Assembly: GCA_039654915.1 (NCBI GenBank)
Contig: CM077595.1
Span: 51,615,501-51,679,500, forward strand
Source: Aquilaria yunnanensis
Taxonomy: Eukaryota > Streptophyta > Magnoliopsida > Malvales > Thymelaeaceae
Reading direction: 5' to 3'
Length of the DNA stretch: 64,000 nt
The position numbers and the translations under genes were made by a program. Below the pieces are notes generated by a model. It saw nothing but the letters and a program-made list of their open reading frames with translations. It had not been told where the DNA came from and made no database searches. Shown here one piece after another: positions 20,808-34,457 of the stretch (positions are counted from its first letter, which is position 1; every line of letters starts with the position of its first letter).

Positions 20808-23800
20808 ATTCCAAACTATTTGTGAATGTCCCCATTTCATTCCAAATAAGTTGTCAATGTTAACAATTCATCCCAAACAACTTGTGAACTTTCCAATTCA
20901 TTCCAAACAAGTTGTGAATGTTTCCACTTCATTCCAAACAAGTTTTGAACGTTTCCACTTCATTCCAAACAAGTTATGAATGTTTCCATTTCATTCCAAA
21001 CAAGTTATGAATGTTCAAAATTCATTCCCAACAAGTTCTGAATGTTTCCATTTCATTCCTAAGAAGTTATGAATGTTTCCATTTCATTCCTAAGAAGTTG
21101 TGAATGTTTCCATTTCATTGGAAACAAGTTGTGAGTATTTCCATTTCATTCCGAACATGTTGTGAATGTTTCAGTTCATTCCAAAGAAGTTGTGAATGTT
21201 TCCATTTCATTCCAAACAACTTGTGAATGCTTCCATTTCATTCCAAACAAGTTGTTAATTTTTCCAATTCGTTCCAAACAAGTTATGAATGTTTCCATTT
21301 CATTCCAAACAAGTTGTGAATGTTTCAATTTCATTCCAAAAGTTGTAAATGTTTCCATTTCATTCCAAACAATTTGTCAATATTTCCATTTTATTCCGAA
21401 GAAGTTGTGATTGTTTCCATTTCCTTCCAAACAAGTTGTGAATGTTCCAATTTCATTCCAAACAAGTTGTGAATGTTTCCATTTCATTCCAAACAAGTTT
21501 TCAATGTTTTTATTTCATTCCTAAGAAGTTGTGAATGTTTCCATTTCACTCCAAACAAGTTGTGAATGTTTCCATTTCATTCCAAACAAGTTTTCAATGT
21601 TGCCATTTCATTGCAAAGTAGTGTGAATGTTTCCATTTCAATCCAAACTTGTGGTGAATCTTCCAATTTCATTCCAAAACAAGTTTTGAATGTTTCCATT
21701 TCATTCAAAACAAGCTTTCAATATTTCCATTTCATTCCAAACATGTTGTAAATGTTGCAATTTCATTCCAAACAGATTGTGAATGTTTCGATTTCATTCC
21801 AAACAAGTTTTCAGTGTTTCCAATCATTCCAAACTATTTGTGAATGTCCCAATTTCACTCCAAATAAGTTGTCAATGTTTACAATTCATGCCAAACAAGT
21901 TGTGAACTTTCCAAATCATTCCAAACAAGTTGTGAATGTTTCCACTTCATTCCAAACAAGTTGTGAATGTTTCCACTTCATTCCAAACAAGTTGTGAATG
22001 TTTCCACTTCATTCCAAACAAGTTTTGAATGTTTCCACTTCATTCCAAACAAGTTATGAATGTTTCCATTTCATTCCAAACAAGTTATGAATGTTCCAAT
22101 TTCATTCCCAACAAGTTGTGAATGTTTCCATTTCATTCCTAACAAGGTGTGAACGTTTCCACTTCATTCCTAAGAAGTTGTAAATGTTTCTATTTCATTG
22201 GAAACAAGTTGTGAATATTGCCATTTCATTCCTAACATGTTGTGAATGTTTCCAGTTCATTCCAAAGAAGTGTGAATGATTCCATTTCAATCCAAGGAAG
22301 TTATGAATGTTTCCATTTCCTTCCAAACAAGTTGTGACTATTTCCATTTCATTTCTAACAAGTTGTGAATGTTTCCAGTTCATTCCAAAGAAGTTCTGAA
22401 TGTTTCCATTTCATTACAAACAAGTTGTTAATGTTTGCACTTCATTCCAAACAAGCTGTGAATGTTTCCATTTCATTTAAACAAGTTATGAATGTTTCCA
22501 TTTCATTCCAAACAAGTTGTGAATGTCTCCATATCGTTCCAAACAAGTTTTGAATGTTTCCATTTCATTCCAAGGAAGTTGTGAACGTTTCCATTTCACT
22601 CCAAACAATTTGTGAATGTTCCAATTTCATTCCAAAAAAGTTGTGAATGTTTCCATTTCTTTCCAAACAAGTTTTAAATGTTGCCATTTCATTGAAAAGA
22701 AGTTGTGAATGTTTCCATTTCATTCCAAACAAGTTGTGAATGATCCAATTTCGTTGCAAACAAGTTGTGAATGTTTCTATTTCGTTCCAAACAAGTTTTG
22801 AATGTTTCCATTTCATTCCAAAGAAGTTGTGAATGTTTCCATTTCAATCCAAACAAGTTGTGAATGTTCCAATTTCATTCCAAAAAAGTTGTGAATATTT
22901 CCATTTCATTCCAAACAAGTTTTGAATGTTGCCATTTCATTGCAAAGAAGTGTGAATGTTTCCATTTCATTCCAAACATGTTGTGAATCTTCCAATTTCA
23001 TTCCAAACAAGTTGTGAATGTTTCCATTTCATTCAAAACAAGTTTTGAATGTTTCCATTCTTTCCAAATTAGTTGTGAATGTCCCCATTTCATTCCAAAA
23101 AACAAGTGAATGTTTCCATCTCATTCCAAACAAGTTGTTAATGTTTGCATTTCATTCCAAACAAGCTGTGAAGGTTTCCACTTCATTCCAAACAAGTTGT
23201 GAATGTTTCCATTTCATTCAAAACAAGCTTTGCATGTTTCCATTCTTTCCAAACTAGTTGTGAATGTCCCCATTTCATTCCAAAAAACAAGTGAATGTTT
23301 CCATCTCATTCCAAACAAGTTGTTAATGTTTCCATTTCATTCCAAACAAGTTGTGAATGTTTCCGTTTCATTCCAAACAACTGGTGAATGCTTCCATTTC
23401 ATTCCAAAGAAGTTGTGAAAGTTTCCATTTCATTCCAAACAACTCGTGAATGTTTGCATTTTATTGAAAACAAATTTTGAATGTTTCCATGTCATTTGAA
23501 ACAAGTTGTGAATGTTTCCATTTCATTCCAAACATGTTGTAAATGTTCCAATTTCATTCCAAACAGGTTCTGAATGATTTCATTCCAAACAAGTTTTCAG
23601 TGTTTCCATTCAATCCAAACTATTTGTGAATGTCCCCATCTCATTCCAAATAAGTTGTCAATGTTAACAAACATCCCAAACAAGTTGTGAACTTTCCAAT
23701 TCATTCCAAACAAGTTGTGAATGTTTCCACTTCATTCCAAACATGTTTTGAATGTTTCAACTTCATTCCAAACTTGTTTTGAATGTTTCCACTTCATTCC

Positions 23801-26800
23801 AAACAAGTTATGAATGTTTCAATTTTATTCCAAACAAGTTATGAATGTTCCAATTTCATTCCCAACAAGTTGTGAATGTTTCCATTTCATTCCTAACAAG
23901 TTGTGAATGTTTCCATTTCATTGGAAACAAGTTGTGAATATTTCGATTTCATTCCTAACATGTTGTGAATGTTTCCAGTTCATTTCAAAGAAGTTGTGAA
24001 TGTTTCCATTTCATTCCAAACAAGTTGTTAATGTTTCCAATTCATTCCAAACAAGTTGTGAATATTTCCATTTCATTCCTAACAAGTTCTGAATGTTTCC
24101 ATTTCAATCCAAGGAAGTTGTGAATGTTTCCATTTCCTTCCAAACAAGTTGTGAATATTTCCATTTCATTTCTAACAAGTTGTGAATGTTTCCAGTCCAA
24201 TCAAAAGAAGTTCTGAATGTTTCCATTTCATTCCCAACAAGTTGTGAATGTTTCCATTTCATTCCAAAGAAGTTCTGAATGTTTCCATTTCATTGGAAAC
24301 AAGTTGTGAATGTTTCCATTTCATTCCAAACAAGTTGTGAATGTTTCAATTTCATTCCAAACTAGTTGTGAATGTTTCCATTTCATTCCAAACAATTTGT
24401 CATTGTTTCCATTTCATTCCAAAGAAGTTGTTAATGTTTCCAATTCATTCCAAACAAGTTGTGAATGATCCAATTTCATTCCAAACAAGTTGTGAATGTT
24501 TCCATTTCATTCCAAACAAGTTTTGAATGTTTCCATTTTGTTCCAAACAAGTTGGTAATGTTTCAATTTCACTCCAAACATGTTGTGAATGTTCCAATTT
24601 CATTCCAAAAAAGTTGTGAATGTTTCCATTTCATTCCAAACAAGTTTTGCAAGTTGCAATTTCACTGCAAAGAAGTTGTGAATGTTTCTATTTCATTCCA
24701 AACAGGTTGTGAATCTTCCAATTTCATTCCAAACAAGTTGTGAATGTTTGCATTTCATTCAAAACAAGCATTGAATATTTCCATTCTTTCCAAACTAGTT
24801 GTGAATGTCCCCATTTCATTCCAAAAAATAAGTGACTGTTTCCATTTCATTCCAAACAAGTTGTGAATGTTTCCATTTCAGTCCAAACAACTTGGGAATG
24901 TTTCCATTTCATTCCAAACAACTTGTGTATGTTTCCATTTCATTCCAAAGAACTTGTGAATGTTTCCATTTCATTCCAAACAACTCGTGAATGTTTGCAT
25001 TTTATTCCAAACAAGTTGTGAATGTTTCCATTTCATTCAAAACAAGTTGTGAATGTTTCCATTTCATTCCAAACATGTTGTAAATGTTCCAATTTCATTC
25101 CAAACAGGTTGTGAATGTTTCGATTTCATTCCGAACAAGTTTTCAGTGTTTCTATTCATTCCAAACTATTTGTGAATGTCCCCATTTCATTCCAAATAAG
25201 TTGTCAATGTTTACAATTCATCCCAAACATGTTGTGAACTTTCCAATTCATTCCAAAGAAGTTGTGAATGTTTCCACTTCATTCTAAACAAGTTATGAAT
25301 GTTTCCATTTCATTCCAAACAAGTTATGAATGTTGCAATTTCATTCCCAACAAGTTGTGAATGTTTCCATTTCATTCCTAACAAGTTGTGAATGTTTCCA
25401 TTACATTCCTAAGAAGTTGTGAATGTCCCCATTTCATTCCAAATAAGTTGTGAATGTTTCCAGTTCAATCAAAAGAAGTTCTGAATGTTTCCATTTCATT
25501 CCAAACAAGTTGTTAATGTTCCACTTCATTCCAAACAAGCAGTGAATGTTTCCATTTCATTCCAAACAAGTTATGAATGTTTCGATTTCATTCCAAACAA
25601 GTTGTGAATGTTTCAATTTCATTCCAAACTAGTTGTGAATGTTTCCATTTCATTCAGAACAATTTGTCAATGTTTCCATTTCATTTCGAAGAAGTTGTGA
25701 ATGGCTCCATTTCATTCCAAACATGTTGTGAATGATCTAGTTTCATTCCAAACAAGTTGTGAATGTTTCCATTTCATTCCAAACAAGTTATGGATGTTTC
25801 CATTTCGTTCCAAACAAGTTGTGAATGTTTCAATTTCATTCTAAACTAGTTGTGAATGTTTCCATTTCATTCAGAACAATTTGTCAATGTTTCCATTTCA
25901 TTCCGAAGAAGTTGTGAATGGTTCCATTTCATTCCAAACATGTTGTGAATGATCCAATTTCATTCCAAACAAGTTGTGAATGTTTCCATTTCATTCCAAA
26001 AAGGTTTTGATTGTTTCCATTTCATTCCAAAGAAGTTGTGAATGTTTCCGTTTCACTCCAAACATGTTGTGAATGTTTCCATTTCATTCCAAACAAGTTT
26101 TGAATGCTGCCATTTCATTGCAAAGAAGTTGTGAATGTTTCCATTTCATTCCAAACAAGCTGTGGATCTTCCAATTTCATTCCAAACAAGGTGTGAATGT
26201 TTCCATTTCATTCAAAACAGGCTTTGAATGTTTCCATTCTTTCCAAACTAGTTGTGAATGTCCCCATTTCATTCCAAAAAACAAGTGAATGTTTCCATTT
26301 CATTCCAAACAAGTTGTTAATGTTTCCATTTCATTCCAAACAAGTTGTGAATGTTTCCATTTCAATCCAAACAACTTGTGAATGTTTCCGTTTAATTCCA
26401 AACAACTTGTGAATGTTTCCATTTCATTCCAAAGAAGTTGTGAAAGTTTCCATTTCATTCGAAACAACTTGTGAATGTTTGCATTTTATTCCAAACAAGT
26501 TGCGAATGTTTCCATTACATTCGAAACAAGTTGTGAATGTTTCCATTTCATTCCAAACATGTTGTAAATGTTCCAATTTCGTTCCAAACAGGTTGTGAAT
26601 GATTCGATTTCATTCCAAACACGTTTTCAGTGTCTCCATTCATTCCAAACTATTTGTGCATGTCCCCATTTCATTCCAAACAAGTTGTCAATGTTTGCAA
26701 TTCATCCCAAACAAGTTGTGAACTTTCCAATTCATTCTAAACAAGTTGTGAATATTTCCACTTCATTCCAAACAAGATTTGAATGTTTCCACTTCATTCC

Positions 26801-28091
26801 AAACAAGTTATGAATGTTTCCATTTCATTCCAAACAAGTTATGAATGTTCCAATTTCATTCGCAACAAGTTGTGAATATTTCCATTTCATTCCTAACCTG
26901 TTGTGAATGTTTCCAATTCATTCCAAAGAAGTTGTGAATGTTTCCATTTCATTCCAAACAACTTGTGAATGTTTCCATCTCATTCCAAACAAGTTGTTAA
27001 GGTTTCCATTTCATTCCAAACATCTTGTGAATGTTTCCATTTCACTCCTAACAAGTTGTGAATGTTTCAATTTCCTTCCAAACAAGTTGTGAGTATTTCC
27101 ATTGCATTTCTAACAAGTTGTGAATGTTTCCAGTTCATTCAAAAGAAGTTCTAAATGTTTCCATTTCATTCCAAACAAGTTGTTAATGTTTCCACTTCAT
27201 TCCAAACAAGCTGTGAATGTTTCCATTTCATTCAAAACAAGTTATGAATGTTTCCATTTCATTCCAAACAAGTTGTGAATGTTTCCATTTCATTCCAAAC
27301 AATTTGTCAATGTTTCCATTTCATTCAGAAGAAGTTGTGAATGTTTCCATTTCATTCCAATCAAGTTGTGAATGTTCCAATTTCATTCCAAACAAGTTGT
27401 GAATGTTTCCATTTCATTCCAAACAAGTTTTCAATGTTTCCATTTCACTCTAAACAAGTTGTAAATCTTCCAATTTCATTCCAAAAAAGTTGTGAATGTT
27501 TCCATTTCATTCCAAACAAGTTTTGAATGTTGGCATTTCATTGCAAAGAAGTTGTGAATGTTTCCATTTCATTCCAAACAAGTTGTGAATCTTCCAATCT
27601 TATTCCAAACAAGTTGTGAATGTTTCCATTTCATTCTACACAAGCTTTGAATGTTTCCATTCTTTCCAAACTAGTTGTGAATGTCCCCATTTCATTCCAA
27701 AAAACAAGTGAATGTTTCCATTTCATTCCAAACAAGTTGTTAATGTTTCCATTTCATTCAAAACAAGTTGTGAATGTTTCCATTTCAATCCAAACAACTC
27801 ATGAATGTTTGCATTTTATTCCAAACAAGTTGTGAATGTTTCCATTACATTCGAAACAAGTTGTGAATGTTTCCATTTCATTCAAACATGTTGTAAATGT
27901 TCGAATTTCATTCCAAACAGGTTGTGAATGTTTCGATTTCATTCCAAACACATTTTCAGTGTTTCCATTCATTCCAAACTATTTGTGAATGTCCCCATTT
28001 CATTCCAAATAAGTTGTCAATGTTTACAATTCATTCCAAACAAGTTGTGAACTTTTCCAATTCATTCCAAACAAGTTGTGAATGTTTCCAC
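20808..28091. repeat. 31-bp satellite array, block 3, with higher-order repeats
   Basis: About 235 monomers. Marker variants recur at long intervals. The variant with AAAACAAGTG occurs at 23099, 23284, about 24825 (as AAAATAAGTG), 26278 and 27701, giving intervals of about 1541, 1453 and 1423 bp after a local 185-bp duplication. The variant with a CAAACTATTTGTGAATG start shows similar spacing. The first ~2.8 kb also matches block 1 plus block 2, variant for variant. Short open frames here are by-products of the 93-base frame period. Confidence 0.95.
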
Positions 28092-29387
28092 TGTTGGAAT
28101 TCTTGGCGCACCAAGATCCTTTTAAGATAGGATTTGAGCACATTGAGCTAACTCTAGCTTGAACAGCTATCTAAGGCAGCTAAAAGTAGCTCCCTTTTGC
28201 TCAAGTCAGCTCACTTCAGCTATAAGTAGATCAAAGTAGCTGGACTTCTGCTCAAGTCAGCTCACTTCAGCTTCTGGTAGCTGAATGTAGCTGGACTTTC
28301 AGCTAACTTATGCTATAGGTAGCTCAAACTAGCAGGACTTCAGCTCAAGTTAGCTCAAGTCAGCTCACTTCAGCTTTTGGTAGCTGAATGTAGCTGGACT
28401 TCAGTTCTCTTCAGCTGAGAGTAGCTAACTCCAGCTCAAGGTCAATTCAGGGAACTAGACCTTAGTTCATAGAGCTTAATTGGAGCTTAGAGGAGCTCAA
28501 TGGTGCATAAGTAGCATAGTGAGCTAGCTTTGTTCCGGCTCACCTTGCTTTTAGCTCAAAACCACCAAGAGACACATCTTTTGTGTAAAGGTATGTCTCT
28601 TCATCAAAAGAGATGACTATTGGCTAAAAGAACATGTCTTTTCATCCAAAGGAAGTGTTCCTTGAGTGAAAAGACATGTATATTCGGCCATGAGGGTGGT
28701 TGGGGTGGTTATTACACCAAGAGTGATGTCCTATGACTTCAAGGGACATGTATATTCGGCCATAAGGTAGTTATGGGGTGGTTATAGGCCAAAGGAAGTG
28801 TTCCTTGGCTAAAAGACATGTATTTTCGCCACCATACATGACCCTTGGCCAAAGGAAGTGTTCTTTGGCTTAAAAGACACCTTTCTTGGCGTAAAGGTGT
28901 GCCTTTTGGTCATCTATAAATAGCCTTTAGAGGCCAGCCATTTTAAGCATGAATTTGCACTCCATTTGCTCCATTTTCTTGTGAGAAAATTGTTCTCCTC
29001 CTATTTCCTTTAGAGGGCGAAATATTAAACACTTCTTGAGAGCATTGTGGGTGGATTTACATAGAGATTGTTCATCTCTATTTCAAGCTTCAAGGCACTC
29101 CTCTAAGATCAAGTTCTCCCTCAAGTTTTTTCGCTAAAGATAACCAAGAAGAAAGGTGCACATCTTTTCTTGGTTTAGTAGCATGTTAGGTTTCATTTTC
29201 GTATATTCTTAGTAGCATGCTAGGATTTATTTAACACAACTTGTATGTGATCTTGATATGTTATATAATATGTTATGCATGCCTATATACATGTTGAATT
29301 CAAATGAACAAATATGCATGTGGCATATACATGAGTAGATAACATAAAAGTATGTTATCATAAGATCATAAGATCCTGAAATCTTCA
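28092..29387 (+). repeat. 5' LTR of copia element X
   Basis: 1296 bp, from TGTTGGAATTC to ATCTTCA. TATA box at 28915-28923. It is shorter than the other family LTRs mainly because it has fewer U3 and upstream subrepeats. Confidence 0.94.
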
Positions 29388-29389
29388 AT

Positions 29390-29401
29390 TGGTATCAGAG
29401 C
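29390..29401 (+). other. Primer binding site of X (initiator tRNA-Met type)
   Basis: TGGTATCAGAGC two bases after the LTR. Between it and gag (29402-29653) is an AT-rich leader without other features. Confidence 0.92.
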
Positions 29402-29653
29402 CTAGGTCATGAACATGTATATGTTGCATATAGTGAGCATGATTTAGGATCATACATATGTGTATGATTGTGATAAGGCTAATGAAGGATATGTGTATGG
29501 AGCAATGAAGGCATGTTTGTGTATTTCTAATTGAATGCTATATGCATCTCTTTTGCCATATATAAGCATGTTAGAAGTTGTTTCATACACATGTTGCTTT
29601 GTTGAGTCTTGTTGTGTAAATTGAACTAAAACATGTGAATTGCATCAATGTAG

Positions 29654-31141
29654 ATGGCTTGTAAGAATATAGTTGCAGAATTAAACCGTGACCTCAAATT
29701 GGATGGTGAAAACTATTCAATTTGGCAACAGAAGGTCAAATTCATTTTAACTAAACAAGATACTCTTGATGTGCTCACTCAAGAGATCATGCCTCCTGCT
29801 GAGGGACAGGATAGGACTGCCTATGAGGCATTCCTAAAGAAGAACTCTATGTGTAGAGTCACTCTCCTTTCCACTATGGTGGATGAGATTATGGTGGAAT
29901 TCTCCATGCTTGAGGGGGCTAAGGCCATATGGGACTCAGTCAAGGCCAAGTATGGAGATATTTCTGTAGAGAAACAACACTCAATGATTCTCAGGTTTGA
30001 GAATTATGTGAAGCGTGCTGATCACTCTATGAGTGCTCACTTGCGTGATATCTCACGCATGATCCACCAGCTCAAGACCGCAGGGCATGTGCTCACTGAT
30101 GAGCAACAAGTGCAAGCAATAATTCGTTCCTTGCCCGATCAGGAATGGCAGTTTATGAAGGTCAACTTATGCCATAACCCTCAAATAATGTCATTTGATG
30201 ACATTGCTCATCACCTCCTCCTTGAGGCTGAAGTAATGGCCCTCAAGGACCATTCTGGGGCATATGTTGCCTCATCTTCTATCCAGAAGGGATGGAAGAA
30301 GAATGGAGGGAAAGGAGGGCTGGGAAAGGGCAAGGGAAAAGTTCCTGCTTCCAAGAAAAAGTTCAAGAAGAAGCGGCACATAAGCAAGCTAAAGTGCTTC
30401 AACTGTGGGCATAAAGGACACTTTGCAAGAGATTGCAAAGGTCCACCCAAGGTACATACATACCCTTCTACTTCCATTGTACATCTTGTGTCATGTACAT
30501 TACTAACCGAGTGCAATTCTTTGTGGATTGTAGACTCGGGAGCAACAGACCACATAGCTCGGGACAAGTCCTGGTTCATGGCCTACAGGAAGCTCTCAAA
30601 AGGAACTAAGCACATTTCAGTGGGAAATGATGCCAGGCTGGAAGTGGAAGGCATAGGAACATGTAGAATTCCTATAGATATTCGATATTTGTATCTAATA
30701 GATGTATTGTATGTACCAAACATTTGTAGAAATTTGATTTATATAAGTTCTATGTTGAAGTACAATTATTGCTTTAATTTCTTTAATAATAATGTGTCTA
30801 TTATTAAAGATAATAAGATAGTATGCACTTGCTCAGTTAATAATGGGCTTTATGAGTTAAAAAGCAACTAACCATTCTGTTGCAAGTCCTAGTTGCTATG
30901 TGACAGAGGTCACAAATGAAAAGAGATGGCATGAGAGGTTGGGTCATATTGGTCAAGATAGAATGAACAAGCTAGCCAAGAGTGGCTTGCTAGATTCCTT
31001 GACCAAGGTTGCCCTTCCAAGTTGCCAATCATGCCTAGAGGGCAAAGCCACAAGAAAACCTTTTTTGGCAAAGCAACTAGGAGAGGTGAGGCACTAAGTT
31101 TAGTTCACTCTGACCTATGTGGGCCAATGAGGGTTGAATCT
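29654..31141 (+). pseudogene. gag-pol: X gag-protease-preintegrase (frameshifted, truncated)
   Basis: ATG at 29654 opens 405 residues. These comprise an N-terminal UBN2-type copia Gag (LDGENYSIWQQKVKFIL near residue 16), a basic linker, a CCHC zinc knuckle CFNCGHKGHFARDC near residue 253, and a protease active site, IVDSGATDH, near residue 293. Compared with the related minus-strand copy Y, a one-base insertion in an A run at about 30857-30861 causes the stop at 30871. A two-base insertion in the T run near 31060 shifts the next piece (GAG-preintegrase, RWHERLGHIGQDRM...CQSCLEGK). Coding ends at LVHSDLCGPMRVES, where the integrase core would begin, because another element's LTR follows. Confidence 0.9.
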
Positions 31142-32580
31142 GAAGATTTTCAGGATCTTATGATAACATACTTTTATATTATCTACTCATATATATGCCA
31201 CACGCATATTTGTTCATTTGAATTCGACATGGATATAGATATACATAATACTAATTCTTTAACATATTATTCATGCAGTTGATATAACATGCTATATAAC
31301 ATATCAATTTTACATACATGTTGTGTCAAATAAATCCTAGCATGCTACTAAGAACATTCATGTAAATAATTCAAACCTAGCATGCTACTAAACCAAGAGA
31401 GAATGTGCACCTTTCTTCTTGGTTATCTTTGGTGAAAACTTGAGGGAGAACTTGATCTTAGAGGGGCACCTTGAAGCTTGAATAGAGATGAACAATCTCT
31501 ATGTAAATCCACCCACAATGCTCTCAAAAAGTGTTTAATATTTCAGCCTCTAAAGGAAATAGGAGGAGAACAATTTTCTCTCAAGAAAATGGAGCAAATA
31601 GAGTGCAAATTCGTGCTTAAAATGGCCAGCCACTAAAGGCTATTTATAGATGACCAAAAGGCACACCTTTACACCAAGAAAGGTGTCTTTTAAGCCAAGG
31701 AACACTTCCTTTGGCTAAGGGTTATGTATGGTGGCGAAAATACATGTATTTTAGCCAAGAAACACTTCCTTTAGCCTATAACCACCCATAACTACCTTAT
31801 GGGCGAAAATACATGTCTTTTAGAGCCAAGGAACACTTCCTTTGGCCTATAACCACCCATAACTACCTTATGGGCGAAAATACATGTCTTTTAGAGCCAA
31901 GGAACACTTCTTTTGGCCTATAACCACCCCATAACTACCTTATGGCCGAATATACATGTCTTTTCACTCAAGGAACACTTCCTTTGGATGAAAGGACATG
32001 TTCTTTTAGCCAATAGTCATCTCTTTTGATGAAGAGACATACCTTTACACAAAAGATGTGTCTCTTGGTGGTTATGAGCTAAAAGCAAGGTGAGCTGGCA
32101 CAAAGCTAGCTCACTATGCTACTTATGCACCATTGAGCTCCTTTGAGCTCCAACCAAGCACCATGAACTGAGGTCCAGCTCCTAGAGCTGACCTTGAGCT
32201 GGAGTTAGCTGCTCTCAGCTGAAGTGAACTGAAGTCCAGCTACACTCAGCTACCAGAAGCTGAAGTGAGCTGACTTGAGCTGACTTGAGCTAACTTGAGC
32301 TGAAGTCCAGCTACTTTGAGCCACTTATAGCTGAAGTGAGCTGACTTGAGCTAACTTGAGCTAAAGTCCAGCTACTTTGATCTACTTATAGCTGAAGTGA
32401 GCTGACTTGAGCTGAAGTCCAGCTACTCTGAGCTACTTATAGCTGCAGTGAGCTGACATAAGCTAACTTGAGCTAAAGGGAGCTACTTCTAGCTGCCTTA
32501 GATAACTGTTCAAGCTAGAGTTAGCTTAATGAGCTCAAATCCTACCTTAAAAGGATCTTGGTCCGCCAAGAATTCCAACA
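31142..32580 (-). repeat. 3' LTR of copia element Y
   Basis: 1439 bp in inverted orientation. It ends TGAAGAT (reverse of ATCTTCA) at 31142 and starts at 32580 (reverse of TGTTGG). It contains the AGCT subrepeats and two or three copies of the ~75-bp unit. Confidence 0.94.
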
Positions 32581-33716
32581 AACTACCACTCGCACTAAGA
32601 TGCTTTTAAAGTTCCAGCTCCCACTCAAAACAAATTCCTTAATCCTTATAGTTTGAACTTCTTCAAACTTTCCTTTGAACACATCAAATTCAAGTGTGTT
32701 GCTTAAACCCATCAAGCTTGCTTGAACACATCAAACTATGCCTCCCAGACCCCAGACATATGATACACTTCTTAATCACAATCAGTCTCATTCTTAGAAT
32801 TTCAACTCCTTGAAATCCATGATTGTATTAAGCATTGAGTACTCATTTCAATCACTTGTCATTCAATCTAGCATACTACTCACAGTAATATGTGGGCCCA
32901 AGATTGAATTTAGTGAACGTGTATCATCTTAATGTCTTTCCTTTTAGCTTCAACTACTTAGGTCAATGAGTTAACATGATTAACCAAAAGGAGGATACTC
33001 AAGTCTCATTTCTCTAAGATCTTCGACAACCAATCAAAGTAATCATAATTAACTCAACTTCCTAATAGCAAGCCATAGTTACTAAGAGTCTGATTCGAAG
33101 AATCTCACACTAAGCAAGAATAGAGACAACTTGCTTAAATTCTTCTTTGGTCGTATTTCATGGTCATGGAACACTTGGAAACACATCCATTAAAGTTCCA
33201 TAATACACTTCTAAGGTGTTTTACTCATGTCACTCCCACTTGGAGTGATCTCCATTTCAATTGAGGAGTGTGTCATTTCTCCCTCTTAAAACACCACTAA
33301 GTGTACTCCTCTTAACACATAAAAGGAGGACATGTCAATAACCATGAAATTTCTCCATGTAAGCCCTAGCTTACATCTAAAATAGGCTAGGATGTATGAA
33401 TGGTCATACAAACAAAATGCACCAAAGCATGGAATCTTGATTACTCATAATCAAGGCGACTATAAAAGCTAAAGTGTCATGTGTTGGAGCATGACTCCCA
33501 CTTAAATGTATCATTCACTTAAGTTTCATTTAAGTCTTTAGCCAGTCTCATCCTTAATCTTACACAAAGATCAAGGGCGGATGACTCGTGTGAGAAAGTC
33601 ATCCTCTGCCTATGTTTGACATGTTCATTTGTTCGTTGTGATTCATAAAATTGAACTGAGTATTTCATAAAATACATAACATGTGTGACACCAAAGAGGT
33701 GAAGTACATCCAACAT
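32581..33716 (-). other. Untranslated region between Y pol and its 3' LTR
   Basis: About 1.1 kb without convincing coding on either strand. The bases next to the LTR (AACTACCACTCGCACTAAG, read on plus) would hold the polypurine tract, GAGTGGTAG-like on the minus strand, which is weak. Nothing else is recognised. Confidence 0.6.
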
Positions 33717-34457
33717 TTACAATCTTCTAAGACCCATTGCTCTAACATGTCGAGCAAATACAAGTGGTGGCAATGGCTTAGTGAGAGGATCTGCCACCAT
33801 CAGGTCTGTAGAAATGTACTCAATCCTAACTTCACCTTCTTCAATTGCATCTCGCACAAAGTTATATTTCATGCTAATGTGCTTGGTCTTTCCATGGTAT
33901 TTGGGGTCTTTGGTATAAGCCATGGCTGCCATACTATCACTGTAGATAATAATAGGTTTCTCAATAGAAACCCTAGACTCCAAATTCTTAAGGAAATAAC
34001 CTAGCCAAAGGGCTTCTTGTACAGCTGAGGCACATGAAATAAATTCAGCCTTCATTGTGGACAATGCTGTACAAGTTTGCTTCTTACTACACCAAGTAGT
34101 AGCCCCACCATTTAGCATAAAAAATATAACCAGATGTAGACTTAGCAAGAATATCTTGCTAGAAGTCCAACCGCTTAGTCGATGTGTGGCCTTGCACATA
34201 ACATGGCATACATCAAGCTACCAATGGCACTTAGGTAGAGGATCTGAGCCATCTCTTCCTTCTCCTTTGGAGTCTTAGGACACAAGTCCTCTCCAATCTT
34301 GCAACCATATGCAAGAGGTGTACTCATGGTCTTTGCGTTTGTTAAGTTGAACCTTGCAAGAATCTTATCAATATAAGGCTCTTGAGAAAGGGGCAACAGC
34401 CTTGCCTTTCTATCCCTCAGGATTTTAACCCCTAGGATAAAGGCCGCCTCTCCCATG
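33717..34457 (-). pseudogene. pol: Y RT end and RNase H (with internal deletion)
   Basis: Minus strand, from the 34458 insertion leftward. The RT C-terminal region reads MGEAAFILGVKILRDRKARL through SLMYAMLCARPHID. A stop and frame loss follow near 34175-34195, then RNase H resumes at NGGATTWCSKKQTCTALSTM through SADPLTK-like MVADPLTKPL and ends RAMGLRRL. Compared with the intact copia RNase H at 37401-41372, the stretch carrying the first catalytic Asp (TDAS-type box) is absent, a loss of roughly 70 codons. Confidence 0.88.

Larger units (their letters stand above)
28092..31141 (+). mobile_element. Copia element X, 5' half
   Basis: Ty1/copia element with its 5' LTR, primer site, gag, protease and the start of the integrase region. 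It is cut at 31141 by an inverted LTR of the same family. The left flank is satellite ending TCCAC. No matching 3' half in this orientation is in the window. The reading frame carries indels, so it is inactive. Confidence 0.92.
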
